Positions 47,878 to 58,313 of a DNA stretch of 64,000 nucleotides are shown piece after piece. The translations under genes were made by a program, and so were the position numbers. The DNA is taken from the NCBI GenBank assembly GCA_947683425.1, contig CANTUQ010000159.1:496001-560000 (forward strand), read 5' to 3'. The number at the start of each line of letters is the position of its first letter. The first letter of the stretch is position 1. The stretch is from Excoecaria cochinchinensis. Taxonomy: Eukaryota; Streptophyta; Magnoliopsida; Malpighiales; Euphorbiaceae. Under the pieces are notes generated by a model. It had not been told where the DNA came from. It did not search any database and saw only the letters and a program-made list of their open reading frames with translations.

Positions 47878-47880
<3 letters not shown>

Positions 47881-47942
<62 letters not shown>
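47881..47942. repeat. (TA)n microsatellite at the G insertion site
   Basis: About 62 bp of alternating T and A lies between the end of G and the continuation of F1. The left flank of G has only a short TA run, so the tract probably lengthened after insertion. Confidence 0.9.
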
Positions 47943-47945
<3 letters not shown>

Positions 47946-49084
47946 TATATTCACCCATAGTGCATCACAATTATAGTGTTCATACTCATTTTTATTTATC
48001 ATGCCATCATATAGGTGTAATACAAATAAACCAAACCAATTGGAAAATCTTTATAATCTGAAAAAATGTTGCACTCATGACCCTTGTTGCGCTTGCGACA
48101 AATTGCACAATTAGTTTTTATCGTGATCGCGACCCTAGTCGCGGCCGCAACATAACTCAAACTTCACCTCTATTGTGCTCGTGCCATCGCTCAGACGCAT
48201 GATAGAAGCCAAACATGTCAATTCATGCCCAAGGCAGCATTCTGTCGTGCTCGTGAGAGAACAAAATTTTGCCTTCCAAGCTCTGACACACACACAACTT
48301 ATTTCAAGCAATTTTGCCCAAACACAATTATAGCTCAATTTTCCACATTACCATATCTTTACCCACTTGACCTTCTACTTAAGCACATATATTCCAATCA
48401 ATTTCACAATATTACAATTTAAATCATGTTAGGTCCTTTACCTATAAAACACAGCCAATAGAACATACCTTCTTTAATAGTTCTTTTACTAGCTTAACTA
48501 CCTACATAAACATCTTAATTGGGCACGTAAACCCAACATGCTATATTCCCTAATAACAATAACTTACCTCATTTATAGTGTTATCACAAATCAACTCAAA
48601 ATAAGGAAACTCACAAATTCATCATTTAACACAACGATTCAATCAAACACTATCATATCACATAATTTATAACTATTCATTACAAAATAATGTTTCCCAT
48701 ACCTCAATTTCCTTAGCTCCTTAGAAATCACTTAGCTCTAAGATCAACCAGTTTCTCTTTCCCTTTATTTTTCCTTGTTTCCTCAATTATAAATTCAAGT
48801 ACAATTTCCAAAATTGGATACAATGATCAACACAAATTTATCATAATTTAATCAGAAGAAAAGGAGTAAAAGAAAATGAGGAACCAAGTACTAAACCACT
48901 TACCTTTAAAACCACTAATTAACATGCACTTAAAGATCACTTAATCACTTAGCAGAATTTAGTATGTTCTAACTAATGTAAAGAAGAAATCAAAGAGAGG
49001 ATGAAGAAGAGTAGCAAAAGAAGAAGTTCAATGATTCAAATGAGCAATTTCTCTCTCCAAACTTCCATATATTGCATGGGAATG
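47942..49084 (-). mobile_element. F1 LTR continued
   Basis: The LTR resumes after G, with a small CG-rich dyad patch at 48080-48265 (e.g. GTCGCGGCCGCAAC) and a donor-like GTAAGT at 48898-48903. It is interrupted again by H at 49085. The true LTR 5' end must lie right of the window. Confidence 0.75.
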
Positions 49085-50162
49085 TGTAACACCCCCTTCC
49101 CATAAGTAGGAGAACCCATCTGCAAGGGAGTGAGAACTCATATGAGCAAGGGTGTCACCAAGTAAAATGGTACAATAACATTCATCCACATATAATAAAC
49201 ATACATATATACAGCGAAAATTAAAATTTTAAAACCAAACTGATCATTAATAGAGGTACTAATAATATTCATTACATAACTGTTCTGATATTACCAAAAT
49301 AATTACATCTTCCAAAATACAAGGCGGAAGGTGGACAAAAGAATAATACAATTAGAGGTCACTATTAAAAAAAGAATCATATAACAAAAAGCTAAGTCCT
49401 AACATCAATTGCGTCTGTGCTGGCTTGACTTGCGGCGACTCTCCCAAAAGCTATACACCTTCCGCACCTGCACGGATGAAACACCCGTGCTAAACGATAA
49501 CATTTAGTGGGGAAACAAACAACAATAATATGTACGGACATTCACAATGGTCGTCAAGGCAGTACGCATACATAGTGGCATAAGCCGATAATCATATAAG
49601 GTATTATCGTAATTGAATCACATTCAGAAGCATTCAAAGGCTTATAATCACATTCATATGCTAACTGATTATAAGTAGTCATTCGGATTCACATTTTGAT
49701 AACACAATGAAATATAACACCTGCTGACTCACAGTAGTGGATAACGAGTGAACGCATGGCGATACCTTGCAGGTACGAATCGAAAAGCAACATCACATTT
49801 TCTTATTCAAAGACATTATACAAAGGGGATCTTAAACAAGACCCAAACATGTTGAGGTTCGCAAGGAACCAAACAGGAGACCTGATCAGGGTCCAAACCG
49901 AACAGAGGGCTGCAGCTATTGAACTCTATTAGGCATGCATAACTATCCACTAAACTGACTCTTGCAGGTAATGCATAATAGAAATCATGCTCAAAGCATA
50001 ACATATAATTTATCATGAACAAATTACAATATTATACATATATATGCATATTTATTCCCGTACAGTAGTAAAAACCCAATTAGAAATGATGTGAAATTCA
50101 TTTGAGAAGAAAAGGGCAAAATCAAAAAAATAGGGTAGGTGGAGGCTCACCGTCGCACTTGT
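49085..50162 (-). mobile_element. H: chromovirus-type LTR, left part
   Basis: It starts TGTAACACCCCC. It carries acceptor-like GCAGG (AG at 49468-49469), arms of stem-loop 3, stem-loop 2 CTAAATGTTATCGTTTAG (49490-49507), stem-loop 1 (49538-49550) and the GCATGC module near 49934. In stem-loop 2 both arms changed relative to the others and still pair. It is interrupted by element I at 50163; the remainder is beyond the window. Confidence 0.8.
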
Positions 50163-52751
50163 TGTGATGCCCTTTTCCCAATGTCAGGCTAGCTCAGCTA
50201 ATCTTAGTTAGAGAAGGACGTACACACACAACAGAGCACATGCATAACCTTATGAAAACCTGTACAAAAAGATTTCATCACCTACGGTCATACATCATGC
50301 ATCCCATGCCAACTACTTACAGTTCATTCACCATAACCACAATACTCATCATGCATACTTATGTAACTTTTGGGTTAACATTCTTAATTATCTCATTATT
50401 ACATGCCTTTACATAACCCATACACATATTAATTATACAAAGAGCTTATACAAAACTCCCAAGATAACAAATTCCAAAACCTATACTAACTACTTCCTAT
50501 TGTTGACTGTTGATATGCGGGTGCGTCCTTCGGTCACCTCTTGTCCGTACCTGCACGGATTAGAGTAAACCCATGCTAAGCGATAACGCTTAGTGGGGAA
50601 CACATATATAACAAGTAATTTAACATACTTATAAGGATACCATACACTGCATGCTAGTAATCATGCTTGATTAAATATTACATCATCCAATACCATTCCA
50701 AGCATAGCATTGTTCGTTACTATATTCAATCATAAAGCACCAATCACTTATTCACATATTCACATCACATACTATATTGTATCACAATCATTTCCACTTA
50801 TTAATTAGTTGGTTAGGCTGCAATTCAAAGACACAGATAACGAGTATCGCATTGGTACAACTCAGGTACTAGAATCGTATTGAGATCTCATTTACGCATT
50901 GGTACCCTCAGGTACATAATATCAATCCACTTGTAATAAAATCCAGCAAGGATTATTTGCATTGTTTTCGCATTGTGATTCCCATCGTATCAGACACATT
51001 TAATGCATGGGGCTGCAGCACTTGACCCTATAGGCATGCCTAACTATCCACTACTTGACTCGCAGGCTTAGGTTGTTAAACATTTTATCCATTTCACATT
51101 GATCACTTTTCACATCATATATGTCGTTATCCAACATCACATTCACTTTACACAATCGCATTAGCACATAGCTATTCACTTCACTTGCATACTCATTGTG
51201 TTTCCAAACTCATTCTTTCATAGTTAATAATCACATATTTGATTGCATTCAAGAGTCATCATGTTGTATGCAAAAGTAAATTACTTAATACACACATAAT
51301 ACTTACTCATAATGTCCTTCATTATAGCGTAAGGCCTTGCCATTCGGAAGTCCAAACACATTAGGGTTATATTGCCAAAACAGGGTAGGTCACGGTCACA
51401 ACCAATTTGGTTGCCACCGTGACATGTTGAAGTCCAAAACAGAATGCAAATTGAGGGCAGGTCACGGTCACAACCAATTTGGTTGCCACCGTGACATGTT
51501 CCCAATTCTCGGCAGAATGCAACTTGAGGGTATGTCACGGTCACAACCAATCTGGTTGCCACCGTGACATATCATGCTTTGCAAAACAGAAAGCTTTCTT
51601 GGGTACCTCACTGTCACAACCATTTTGGTTGCCACCGTGACATACCCAATTTCATCTAGGCAGAATTGAACTCAAGCATACCTCACGGTCACAACCAATT
51701 TGGTTGCCACCGTGACCCATGCAAGATTTCTCCAATTCCACATTCAATTCTCATTTTCTTTCAAGGACTTCCAACCCATTTTCCTTTTTAGCAAATAAAC
51801 CAATTCATCACCCACATAAACAATTGGCACATACCTAATTTCCCATCTTGACATTGGCATTCATTTATAGCAAAAATCACAATCATTCCCATTATACACA
51901 TGGCATACATATTCTCAAACAACATTTTCACAAAGCATATCTCCACAACCAATATTTAACCTAGCCATACAATTTCATGCTCAAGGCCATTACTTCTCAT
52001 ACATACATAATTCATACCAAATTCCTATTCAAGCAACACAATTTTCACAGTTATGCAACTAGGGTTTGTTCCTAAACCTTGTCGCCTTAGCTCCTAATCT
52101 CGACGAACGCTCGGCTCTCCGATTACAGCTTTTCTTTTATCCTTCTTCACTTCTTCAGCTAACAAAAATAGTTCAATTCCAGAATTGAACATAATCCATC
52201 AATTCTCAATCCAATACCAATTCAAAACGAAGAAGAAAGAGTAGAAGATGAGAATAAGCATTCATAATCACTTACCTCTTAAGTTCAACAACTTAATTCT
52301 TGAGCAACTTAACAACTTGACCTTCTTTACAAGTATGCAATTTGATTTAGAAACCTAAAGACTACTCTCACGGCAAGAGGAGGTAGAAACACAGAAAATA
52401 ACTCAATCCTCACAAATGGGTCATTTCTCTACCTCTAAGGGACACTTGCATGCATAAGGTGGAGGTGGCATACTCACAAGGAGCCACACGGATTCCACTC
52501 ACAAAACCTGCCTCCACCAACTGATTTCTTACCTTATTTTATTCTTAATTAATTCATCATTAGATAACCTAATCAGCCCTTAAACCATTCCTAACTTAAT
52601 CTCATATATATATACCAACTGGCCACTAAACTATCCACTCAACTTTCAATCAAGTCCTGCCTTCATTCCTATTTAGTCCAAGCCACACATTCAATTCACA
52701 CACATGGCAATTCAGATTCATTCTTTTAGGGTTACATGTCCGGCCATGACA
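50163..52751 (-). mobile_element. Element I: 3' LTR
   Basis: It starts TGTGATGCCC and ends CCGGCCATGACA, 2,589 bp. A polypurine tract and integrase follow, so it is the 3' LTR of a minus-strand chromovirus. Minus-strand landmarks: donor-like GTAAGT (52270-52275), the five-hairpin array 51389-51716, TAGGCATGCC (near 51033), perfect stem-loop CTAAGCGTTATCGCTTAG... at 50576-50593 and acceptor-like GCAGG with AG at 50551-50552. Confidence 0.9.
51389..51716. repeat. Five regularly spaced 35 bp hairpins in the I LTR
   Basis: Copies lie at 51389-51423, 51461-51495, 51534-51568, 51607-51641 and 51682-51716, a period of 72-75 bp. Each pairs GTCACGGTCACAACCAA with TTGGTTGCCACCGTGAC (15 of 17 positions) around one or two bases. 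The spacers are less conserved than the hairpins but share GGCAGAATGCAACTTGAGG-like sequence, so this is a tandem array under unequal conservation. Confidence 0.9.
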
Positions 52752-52982
52752 ACTCTCCCCTCCTTAAAGAATTTTGTCCTCAAAATTCATACCTTTGATA
52801 AACAACTACGGGTGTTGCTCTCGCATAGCAGCTTCTGGTTCCCAGGTTGCCTCTTCTATACCATGATGCTGCCAGAGCACTTTCACAAGCGGTATCTGCA
52901 TATTCCGAAGCTGTCTCACTTCCCTTGCTAGTATTGCTTTTGGCTCCTCACCATAAGTGAAGTCCGACTGAACTTCCACCTC
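52752..52982 (-). pseudogene. Element I chromodomain-like tail and polypurine tract
   Basis: Next to the LTR the minus strand has a polypurine tract (AAGGAGGGGAGAGT). Upstream of it the frame shows FTYGEEPKAILAREVRQL, IPLVKVLWQH and EEATWEPE, the chromovirus integrase tail. A stop at 52983 separates it from the integrase ORF. Confidence 0.8.
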
Positions 52983-53997
52983 TTAGACAGGTAACACATG
53001 AAATTCATCTGACCTGTATCTTCTTAACATGGACACATGAAACACATCATGAAGCTTGGTTAACGCCGGAGGCAATGCCAATCGATATGCTACGGAGCCC
53101 ACTCTTTCAAGAACTTCATATGGTCCAATAAACCTCGGACTCAATTTTCCTTTCTTGCCAAATCTCAGTACCTTCCTCCAAGGAGATACTTTTAGAAACA
53201 CTTTGTCAGCCACTTTAAATTCAATATCTCTTGCCTTTAAATCCGCATAGGACTTTTGTCTATCACTAGCTGCCTTTAATCTTTGCTGAATAAGTCTTGC
53301 CTTCTCTTCTGTATCGCGAACCAAATCTGGCCCAATGACTCTGTGTTCATTCAATTCCATCCAGCAAATCGGTGTGCGACATTTCCTTCCGTACAAGACT
53401 TCATACGGTGCCATACCAATACTAGTCTGATAACTGTTGTTATAAGCAAACTCCATAAGTGGAAGGTACTTATCCCAATTCTTAGAGAAATCCAATACAC
53501 ACGCTCGCATCAAATCTTCCAGAACCTTGATAATTCTTTTCGATTGTCCATCAGTTTGCAGGTGGAAAGCAGTACTGAAGTTCAATTTTGTACCCAAGGC
53601 AACTTGCAGACTCTTCCAAAACTTAGAAGTAAATATGGGATCCCTATAAGAGACAATAGATAAGGGTACTCCGTGCAACCGAACAATCTCTCTCATATAC
53701 AATTATGCCAACCTTTCCATAGAGTAATTAATCCGAACTGGTATAAAATGAGCCGATTTCGAGAACCTGTCCACAATAACCCATACTGCATCTTGCTGTC
53801 TTGAGGTCAGAGGCAATCTAGGAACAAAATCCATTGTGATGTTATCCCATTTCCATTGTGGAATAGGGAATGGATTCAACATCCCTTGTGGGACTTGATG
53901 TTCCGCCTTAACTTGCTGGCATACCAAGCACTTGGATACATATGCCACTATATCTTTCTTCATACCGGGCCACCAATATAATTGTTTCAGATCCTGG
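52983..53997 (-). pseudogene. Element I integrase, 3' two thirds, interrupted by B2
   Basis: The frame begins at the B2 insertion with DLKQLYWWPGMKKD, the zinc-binding CLVCQQ and the first catalytic D (TMDFVPRLP). A TAA lies near 53703, then the second D (SYRDPIF). The catalytic glutamate of the family motif GQSE is lysine here (GQSKRII, codon 53538-53540), a G-to-A change that should abolish activity. It then continues through YNNSYQTSIGMAPYE, GKLSPRFIGPYEVLERVG and LHDVFHVSMLRRY to VLPV and a stop. The upstream RT and gag must lie beyond B2, outside the window. Confidence 0.9.
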
Positions 53998-56281
53998 TGT
54001 GACGCGCGCCGGATCCTGAGCGCCGCCCTTTCGGACCGCCCGCACGTGGGCGATCGGGGCATTTGCGGGTCCGTTGACATCTTGCGATAAATCGCAAGTG
54101 CGTCTATGTTGAGCAACAAGGAGGTATCATGGAGTCGCCACCCAATAGAATATTGGGAAAGTTTCTCTCGCCTCGGAGAGCCTAAGACTTGCGCATTTTA
54201 TCCATATTGAGCCATGAGGCCTAGGATTAGCGCTAAAGCCTCGTGACTCAAGAAGTATTTTGGAGGATAACCTCTAACCTCTCGAGCCCAAAGACCAGAG
54301 CTGGGTCCGGGATTTCTCATCTATTTCTACCTCGATTAATTTATGATCAAATTTTAATTATCATTAATTCGCTCTCTCTCCACACGATGCAATTTTAATC
54401 TAAAAGCGCATTTATACATGTTAGGAAAACCATAAATTAGCAAGTAAAGCAATGAATTACAATAATACAAGGAGCGGAATACAACTCCCTTTTAAAAGTG
54501 CAAACATGCATAAAACCGGGGAATTTATTAATCATGAGGACTTTGGTCCCCGCATGCTCAATGAAAGAAAATATTTTGGATGTGGTAATTTTATTTGGGA
54601 TGAAAACTAGGACATTGGTCCCATTTTATTATGAAAAATCTAAATTAATTTAGTAAGAAATATTTTTATGATCTTTATTCAGGTGCGCATAGGAAAACAT
54701 TTTATTCAATGAATATATACAAGGAAATTAAAAATATAAACGAAATGAGAATTAAAAATGTATAAAGGAAATACCAAACCCCGCAACTCCTCCTTCATGT
54801 GCATGGATGCTCAAATGAGGATAAAATAATGATTTGCAACCAAAAATAAAACAAAAGAAATTCATGTTAGTGATTGAACCAACAAAATAATATGACATAA
54901 AAATATAATATGTACCATGAAAATATAATATGCATAAAATAATCATGATGTAATTTAACATGCATAGAATAATTAAGATGCAATTTAACATGCATAGAAT
55001 AATTAAGATGCAATTTAACATGCATAAGGTGAGAAAGTATCATGGCACATGCAACTTATTAATATTAGTAATTAACGTACATGGAAAATTAGTGACAATC
55101 AATTTTATTATAATTAGGATATGAATAAATGTGTAACATGAGAATAATTCCACTTGACATGCATAACTAGCATAAAATAATGACTATAACACTCATACAT
55201 GCAAAAGAAAGCATAATAATAAACATGATATAGCATTAAGAAATTAAAGGTATTTACAACCTAAAACATGCATAATTACATGAACAAAGAATAATTTGAC
55301 ATGAAAAAAAGATAATAGAATTTAAAAAGCTTATTTGTTATATGAATAATTGAAGATAAAAAAAATAAGAAGAAGAATATGGAGACTAAGAGAATTTACA
55401 TGTTTGATATGTTAATTAGAAGCCAAAATAAATGAAATTAACAAGAGAATTAATGAGTAAAGCCAAGAATAATTACCCTCAAATTCAGTTTTGAAGAATT
55501 GAAGATAGAAGTGTTGAATTCCTTGTCTTCTCTTGTGAAAATCCTTAGAAAATAGCTTGAAAACTTGAAGAAAAGCTCTTGGAAACAAGTGAGTAAGATG
55601 GATTTTTTCCTCTCAACTCAAAGCTCCAAAATTCAGTTTTTTTCTCACAAAATGTTCTTAGTTCGTCCTCCCCCGTTTCTGAATTTTTCTAGTGTTTTTA
55701 ATCATCAAAAACTACCCAAAAACCACCAAAAACCGTCCAAAAACGGTTGAAAATCGAGTGGGGGTCGAAAAGTGGGCGAAATGGGCGAAGTGGGGCGTCA
55801 ATCGTGCGCCTCGCGCACGTTTCCGCGCAGATGCGCGGAGTCTCCGCGCACGACGTGCGCGGAGCGAGCGACGCCCAAGGCGTCGTGCGCGCAGAGCTAC
55901 CGACGCCCAGGGCGTCGGCCGCGCGGAGCGCACGCTCCGCGCACGGACATTCGCGACGGCCCCTGGCCGTCGCCCTTCCGTCGCGAATCTTTTCCCCCAT
56001 TTTCCATTTTTCCTACTTTCTTCATTTTTTCATCATTTTTCACCCCTTTTTTTTTATTATTATTTTTTTTTATATAAAATACCCTCAACCTAAAACACAC
56101 TTTTTCTTCTTCAAAATAATTTAAAAAATATTTTTAAAATATTTTTAAAATACCCTTTTTACTCACCGAAAAGACAAGGAAAATCACTTCTGAACTCCAA
56201 TCTTTTTGCCTATAAGCCGGCATAGCTAAATTTCATCATCGGGTAATCCTGATCAAGGCTACTCGGGACCCGGTGTCTACA
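53998..56281 (-). mobile_element. B2 3' LTR
   Basis: It starts TGTGACGCGC and ends GTGTCTACA, 2,284 bp. It is alignable with the B1 LTRs at both ends and through the AACATGCAT section, but shorter there. The palindrome patch at 55795-55985 does not resemble the B1 patch, although its flanks (GTGGGGGTCGAAAA and ATACCCTCAACCTAAAACAC) do. Confidence 0.93.
55795..55985. repeat. GC-rich palindrome patch of the B2 LTR
   Basis: Dyads such as CGCGCACG, GCGCGGAG...CTCCGCGC and GACGCCCAAGGCGTC / GACGCCCAGGGCGTC lie in about 190 bp that is far more GC-rich than the rest of the LTR. ORFs here in several frames are compositional. Confidence 0.8.
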
Positions 56282-56429
56282 GTTGCCCCCAATTTTGAAG
56301 AGACAAGTGCATGGGTGCCTAGGTGAGCCAAAATTCAGGAAAAGGAAAGAAACGCGTACCTGAAGCAGCGATCTTCCTGCTTGATGGAGTTATGATGATA
56401 GCTACTGCTGTCTTTCGGTTGTAGCTGGT

Positions 56430-57205
56430 AATACCGTAGGTGCGCTAACCTCTTGTGGGTGGCGCCGCTATCGTGCTAAACATTGTGAGTTGGTAATGCC
56501 GTGGTCGTGCTAACCTCTTGTGGGTAGTGCTGCCATCGTGCTAACCGCTGTGAATAGGTAGTGCCGTGGTCGTGCTAACCTCTTGTGGGTAGTGCCGCCA
56601 TCGTGCTAACCGCTGTGCATTGGTAGTGCCGTGGTCGTGTTAACCTCTTGTAGGTAGTGCCGCCATCGTGCTAACCGCTGTGAATTGGTAGTGCCGTGGT
56701 CGTGCTAACCTCTTGTGGGTAGTGCCGCCATCGTGCTAACCGCTGTGAATTGGTAGTGCCGTGGTCGTGCTAACCTCTTGTGGGTAGTGCCGCCATCGTG
56801 CTAACCGCTGTGAATTGGTAGTGCCGTGGTCGTGCTAACCTCTTGTGGGTAGTGCCGCCATCGCGCTAACCGCTGTGAATAGGTAGTGCCGTGGTCGTGC
56901 TAACCTCTTGTGGGTAGTGCCGCCATCGTGCTAACCGCAGTGAATTGGTAGTGCCGTGGTCGTGCTAACCTCTTGTGGGTAGTGCCGCCATCGTGCTAAC
57001 CGCTGTGAATTGGTAGTGCCGTGGTCGTGCTAACCTCTTGTGGGTAGTGCCGCCATCGTGCTAACCGCTGGCGAATTGGTAGTGCCGTGGTCGTGCTAAC
57101 CTCTTGTGGGTAGTGCCGCCATCGTGCTAACCGCTGTGAATAGGTAGTGCCGTGGTCGTGCTGACCTCTTGTGGGTAGTGCCGCCATCGTGCCAACCGCT
57201 GTGAA
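56430..57205. repeat. 65 bp tandem repeat in the B2 3' spacer (about 12 units)
   Basis: It is the same unit as the B1 array at 18950-19260 but with more than twice as many copies. Most units are near identical, indicating recent expansion. It starts about 150 bp after the LTR. Confidence 0.95.
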
Positions 57206-58313
57206 TTTTGGAACTGTGCTCCTTTAGATGTTTGGACTGGTGTCATCACTCGGCTTTTTTTTTTTTGGTGTTTCCCGCCGATTTCTCCTGCGAGATTGTA
57301 TGCATAGGAATATACAAGAAATCATGTGTGTATGTTATGGAATGCAAATGCTTGCAAAAATGTATAGATCGCGCCCTAGGTGATCCATGGTTTGCTGAAC
57401 TTATAGCTTGTCTGCTGTACCATGCCCCCTGAATCCTGAGGATCGTCGACAAGCTTTTTGAAAGAGACGTCCGGTGTATATCCCTTGCCCCCTGGTCAAT
57501 GATCATTTACTTGGGATTCTATTTCATGTTCTGTGTTGTGTGTTGTCTGACTGACGGAAGATCATCTTGAAATAATGCCGCCTTATCGCTCCAGGCATTG
57601 AATGTCATTGTTTTAAAGGTAGTGTGTCCCTTGTGGATTTTCGCACTAGCTTTTCTTTGCGGGAAATGCGTCCCTTATGGGATTTTCACATAACCCTTTG
57701 CCTAACTTTTGCCTGGAATGGACCCAACCCAATCCAGCGGCTTTTGTTTATTTTATTAATTTTTTTTTTGTAGGGCAGACTGCCTGTTTCCAGGTTTTCA
57801 CCCTGCCCTTTGGCCTAACTTTTGCTTAGAGAGCCAGTTACGGTTTTCATCTCTAACGGCTTTTTTTTTTTTTTTTTTTTTTTTTACCAAAGCTTCTGTT
57901 AAGAGCAAATAGCACATATCCAATGAAGGGACTGAGCAATAATCATTAGATGAACAATTGGTATATTTCTTTTTAAGACAGAACTGAAAGATCTATGAAA
58001 ATGTATTCTTTTATTCATTGCAAAATTGTGTACATTTCTATATGATTTCATCATACATGATTTTCATTTGACAAGAATTCAAAAGCATATGACTACACCT
58101 AATCTCGGAGTGGATTTTGTCAGCATCAAACTCCTGTTATTAATCGGCCCTCTCGGGTTTTCTCGATTAAATATTTTCTCTGATGCCTCTAATTTTTGCA
58201 CAGGATGCCTTTTTTCGGTTTTCACCCTGTCGAGGCACCCAATTTTAGCACAGCCGCCTCTTTTCGGTTTTCGACTTGCAGGGCATTTTATTCTCTTCTT
58301 TTTATTTTGGTCT
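57206..58313 (-). other. B2 non-coding spacer
   Basis: It is homologous to 19261-20371 in B1. It includes homopolymer T tracts at 57257-57266 and 57862-57885. No independent gene seen. Confidence 0.75.

Larger units (their letters stand above)
44239..47880 (-). mobile_element. G: chromovirus-type solo LTR inserted in a TA run of F1
   Basis: It starts TGTAACACCCC and ends near GAGTTGTTATA, about 3.64 kb, with no gag or pol. Flanking TATAT on both sides fits a target duplication but cannot be proved in a microsatellite. Minus-strand landmarks: TATA box near 47541-47548, donor-like GTGAGT (47339-47344), palindrome patch 46435-46775, TAGGCATGCCTA (46043-46054), stem-loops at 44635-44653 and 44595-44612, and acceptor-like GCAGG with AG at 44574-44575. 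Confidence 0.85.

Noticed and set aside
51389..51716. CRISPR-like array (regular repeats with spacers)
   Set aside because: The genome is a plant nuclear one, the spacers are themselves similar, and the array lies inside an LTR with no cas genes.
55692..56124. Cluster of ORFs in four or more frames
   Set aside because: They reflect the GC-rich dyad patch in the B2 LTR; no codon bias, start context or domain supports a protein.
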